A stretch of DNA of 7,392 bases from an uncultured Ruminococcus sp. (GTDB taxonomy: Bacteria > Bacillota > Clostridia > Oscillospirales > Ruminococcaceae), in assembly GCA_905199285.1 (NCBI GenBank), contig CAJKFZ010000131.1, forward strand, positions 1 through 7,392, given 5' to 3'. The stretch's first letter is position 1. Each line of letters opens with the position of its first letter. Shown in pieces: positions 4,918 through 7,392 of the stretch. Below the pieces are notes generated by a model. The model searched no databases, was not told the DNA's origin, and saw only the letters and a program-made list of their open reading frames with translations. Position numbers and translations under genes: made by a program.

Positions 4918-7319
4918 TATTTGGCTGTATTTTCTATAAGTTTATCAAGATATTTTTTGGCATAATCGGGACGTTTACGGAAGAAATCTCTTAGTATATT
5001 AACTTCGTTGTCGTAATTCAGAAAATTGATTATCCAATCACGTCTGAAACGTTCTCTTGTATCAAGAATTGCCTGTTTATAGGCTGAAACATATTCTGTT
5101 ATTTTTGAATCAACACGTCCGTTTTCAAAAACTGTTCCCATGATATCAATATAGTTATCATAAAATTTCTGGCGGAAATCTTCGTTATTCAAAAGGTTGT
5201 AGAACATTGTAACAAAGCTTGAACCCCCACGGTACATTCCATTAAGATAATCGTAAGACGCTGAAGTGGTCTCGTTTTGATAAAGTCCAGCCGTCATATC
5301 GAGGTCGTACAGCATAAAACGCCATTTTCCGTCTGCATATGGAATATTCTGATCAGGCGAAGTGGAACGCCATAGCTGCCAGTTATTAAGATATCCGGAT
5401 GAGCCGTTATTTTTTGCCCAGTCATCATTGTTCAGATATGTTTCTATGGCAATATAATCCATAAAGCTTTGAATATCGAAAGCATCGCATATACGCTGAT
5501 AATTTTCGGGAACGGTCATATCCGCTGTCGAAGCCCATTTTACAAGAGAGTAATATTCATTGACAACATTCTCCGAACCAGAGATCATTTCGCCGTTTTT
5601 TATCATGGTAACATTTTCTTTTTCTATTCCATAGTGCGATTGGATATAGTAATCATCGAGTTTCTCACGCAGGAAATAGAATCCCCAGAATTCACCGTTT
5701 ATGAAGAGGATACAAGGCTCTGAACCCTGTACATCGCAGGCTCTGCCGGATGCGAGATCGTGTATTAAAGCGTCACGAAAATGAAGATAATCGCTGTCGT
5801 TTCCACCGTTTCTGAGTGTTATTTTATCATATTTTTCAATTGGATTTCCGTTTGTATCTGTCAAACCGTCAATGAAAGCGTATTTCATTTTGGAGTCGCC
5901 GTATTCGCTTCGTGCATAAAGACGGATGGATTTCTGAGGATTTGCCCTTGTCCAGTTGCCGGCAATACGTGCTCCGACATCAGACGTGTAAGCGAGATAA
6001 CCGTTTTCAAAAACCTGAATGTTTACCGGAAATTCGCTCTCTTTGCCGTCTTTGTTATAATTGGTGGGATTTTGTGTGTCACCCTCGTCATATTTTGGGT
6101 GGTTGGGATTTTTTGCCCATTCATGGTATCCGCTTCCAACCATATATGCTCCGTTATCAGGATCAAAGAGATAATCGCCGTCTGTTGACAAAGAAATGAC
6201 TTTCATATCTTTATAATATGAATTGTTTTTGCCTACAAAATAGCTGTTTGAAGCGACGCTGCTGAATTCCCCTGAAATAGTTTTGCATACGGCTTTTATT
6301 ACTATGCCCTTGTCGACATTTTTGATCGGTCCGGTATAATCATAAAGGGTTATATCTTTAAGAGCGCTGTATTTATTGGGATCGTAGGTGTTGTTATAGA
6401 TGTTGATCTCACCTGTATAAAGCTCCGCCGTCTGAGAATTTCTTGGATCGCTTCCGTCGGTTGTGTAATAAATCTCATTTTGGTTTGCGTCACTGAGAAT
6501 AAGCTGAAACTCGGAATCGTAAAAACCTCCGTCAACAGAGAAAATTGGCATATCTATTTGGAGTGACGCTGTATCGTTTGTATCATTCGGAGTAGGGGAG
6601 AGCTTTTTGAATGTATCAGAGCCATTCAGATATCGTCCATATGTAATATCAGAAGCCAACTCCGGAACGATGACAGAATCCAGCTCTCCAAATTCCGGAT
6701 GAGTAAGATATATAGTTTCGCCGAGCGCACTTATTTTGAAAGCCGCATGAAATTCATTTTCCGTTTGAACAATAGCATCGTCGCATAAAACCAGAATATA
6801 TCCTCCGGCAGATATCGTTGTTCCGGTGGGGAAAGTGAATTTGAATTTATTATTTTTTCCGTCGGAAAGACCGATTCCATCAAGAGCGATATCATTGTCT
6901 GATGAGTTATAAATTTCTATCCAATCAGGAGAAGCTCCGGTCGAATCTTTAAAAGAGTTTTTATTGGTCGAACAGATTTCGTTTATCATAAGAGATTTGT
7001 AATCATCAATACTGTTTTTTAAAATCAGCCTTCTCATACATACTAAATCAAATGAATCTAAATTATCATCTTCAAGAAGATCTCCTGCTTTCCAATTAAT
7101 AATAGCTCCGTTATTTATCAGGTAATTTTGAAGCATGTTCACATCGTCAGCATTAAAAAAACTATCGTTGTTTACATCTCCGGTAATTATATTTACTTCG
7201 GATGTGGAAGGAGCGTCAATAACAGTGGCTTTTGAAACGGAAGAAAGCGGTTCGCTGCATAGTGTGAAAGCGCTCGCTGCGGTTAGTATAATAGCTGATA
7301 TCTTTTTTAATGTTTGCAA
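4917..7319 (-). CDS. Secreted dockerin / lamin-tail / chitobiase-C-like / CotH kinase-like protein
   Basis: Numbering is from the TTG at 7319 (800 residues). A signal peptide (about 1-25, basic QTLKK then a hydrophobic core) is followed by a dockerin at about 47-103: calcium loop one D48, N50, D52, N56, D59; loop two D80, D84, N86, D91, with Leu82 where Asn/Asp is usual. Next come a lamin-tail domain at about 108-240 (MINEICSTN, PDWIEIYNSS, LDGIGLSDG), a chitobiase/hexosaminidase C-terminal-like domain at about 260-361 (IYYTTDGSDP), and a CotH domain at about 369-770. The CotH part shows ARIAGNW, FRDALIHDLA, FINGEFWGFYFLREKLDD, the likely catalytic loop NNDDWAKNN and the metal-binding DLD (D672, D674). 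CotH proteins are atypical kinases first studied on Bacillus spore coats; the dockerin implies attachment to a cellulosomal scaffoldin. Substrate and in vivo activity are unknown. The gene stands alone on its strand. Confidence 0.92.
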   Translation of the reverse strand: MQTLKKISAIILTAASAFTLCSEPLSSVSKATVIDAPSTSEVNIITGDVNNDSFFNADDVNMLQNYLINNGAIINWKAGDLLEDDNLDSFDLVCMRRLILKNSIDDYKSLMINEICSTNKNSFKDSTGASPDWIEIYNSSDNDIALDGIGLSDGKNNKFKFTFPTGTTISAGGYILVLCDDAIVQTENEFHAAFKISALGETIYLTHPEFGELDSVIVPELASDITYGRYLNGSDTFKKLSPTPNDTNDTASLQIDMPIFSVDGGFYDSEFQLILSDANQNEIYYTTDGSDPRNSQTAELYTGEINIYNNTYDPNKYSALKDITLYDYTGPIKNVDKGIVIKAVCKTISGEFSSVASNSYFVGKNNSYYKDMKVISLSTDGDYLFDPDNGAYMVGSGYHEWAKNPNHPKYDEGDTQNPTNYNKDGKESEFPVNIQVFENGYLAYTSDVGARIAGNWTRANPQKSIRLYARSEYGDSKMKYAFIDGLTDTNGNPIEKYDKITLRNGGNDSDYLHFRDALIHDLASGRACDVQGSEPCILFINGEFWGFYFLREKLDDYYIQSHYGIEKENVTMIKNGEMISGSENVVNEYYSLVKWASTADMTVPENYQRICDAFDIQSFMDYIAIETYLNNDDWAKNNGSSGYLNNWQLWRSTSPDQNIPYADGKWRFMLYDLDMTAGLYQNETTSASYDYLNGMYRGGSSFVTMFYNLLNNEDFRQKFYDNYIDIMGTVFENGRVDSKITEYVSAYKQAILDTRERFRRDWIINFLNYDNEVNILRDFFRKRPDYAKKYLDKLIENTAK

Positions 7320-7325
7320 AAATAA

Positions 7326-7332
7326 TCCCTCC
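7326..7332 (-). promoter_or_regulatory. Ribosome binding site that sets the TTG start of the CotH gene
   Basis: On the - strand GGAGGG (7332-7327) lies 7 nt before TTG (7319-7317). An in-frame ATG at 7334 lies immediately over this Shine-Dalgarno sequence and has no purine-rich site upstream (only an AT-rich run), so it would use the ribosome binding site itself as codons 1-3. TTG is therefore the better start and gives a cleaner signal peptide. Confidence 0.75.
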
Positions 7333-7334
7333 AT

Positions 7335-7392
7335 ATACTATAAAATATTTGGTATAATAAGCTGCTTAATGGACAAATTTAATAATTCATAG
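7335..7392 (-). other. Upstream region of the CotH gene, no clear promoter
   Basis: This is very AT-rich. Reading on the - strand there is a TTGTCC and several TATA-like runs (TTATAC, TATAGT), but none pair at 16-19 bp. A short palindrome TAAGC-A-GCTTA lies between them. The promoter may lie beyond the window edge or be weak; I cannot place it. Confidence 0.35.

Noticed and set aside
5781..6188. 135-codon + strand ORF inside the CotH gene
   Set aside because: It is antisense to a well-supported domain-coding region, lacks a ribosome binding site and shows no recognisable protein features beyond chance hydrophobic runs.
7135..7392. 85-codon + strand ORF at the right end
   Set aside because: It lies opposite the signal peptide and dockerin coding region, has no ribosome binding site and its sequence is just the antisense of the CotH gene.
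1..7392. CRISPR arrays, tRNA or rRNA genes, phage or toxin-antitoxin modules
   Set aside because: No regularly spaced direct repeats, cloverleaf-like segments, rRNA motifs or recognisable toxin, antitoxin or phage genes are present.

Overview
The window looks like a piece of a chromosome from a Gram-positive anaerobic gut or rumen Firmicute, most likely a Ruminococcus-type Oscillospiraceae. The clues are AT-rich coding with strong GGAGG ribosome binding sites, a secreted multidomain protein with a dockerin module (the cellulosome plug), a ferredoxin-fused aldo/keto reductase, a solo ECF transporter S component, and a lipoprotein SGNH hydrolase. The genus is an inference; no rRNA or marker gene is present.

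Layout: (1) 1-1410, +, the 3' part of a polytopic membrane protein resembling GT-C-type glycosyltransferases; it is open at the left edge and followed by a good intrinsic terminator (1471-1501). (2) 1502-1714, a regulatory region with a consensus sigma-A-like promoter (1513-1541) and a MerR-type promoter with a 19-bp spacer and a centred dyad (1603-1634), plus a possible 12-codon leader minigene. (3) 1715-2845, +, aldo/keto reductase with a C-terminal 2x[4Fe-4S] domain. (4) 2845-3006, a 162-bp non-coding element with 21-bp imperfect terminal inverted repeats that starts on the last base of the reductase stop codon; it looks like a MITE. (5) 3037-3603, +, ECF transporter S component, and 3630-4871, +, an SGNH/GDSL hydrolase lipoprotein, 26 nt apart and probably co-transcribed. 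(6) 4872-4917, a long hairpin acting as a two-way terminator between convergent genes. (7) 4917-7319, -, a secreted protein with dockerin, lamin-tail, chitobiase-C-like and CotH kinase-like modules. The last 73 bases are its upstream region.

How the parts may work together: the reductase appears to be an inducible redox enzyme under a MerR-type activator encoded elsewhere. The S component needs an ECF energising module that is not here. The SGNH lipoprotein (surface) and the dockerin-CotH protein (secreted, scaffoldin-bound) both point to extracellular glycan handling, but nothing in the sequence proves that the blocks form one pathway.

The observations most worth following are the MITE-like element, the MerR-type promoter without its regulator, the SGNH hydrolase whose usual catalytic Asp position is Tyr, and the cellulosome-targeted CotH kinase-like protein. 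I did not see a convincing wholly new multigene system.
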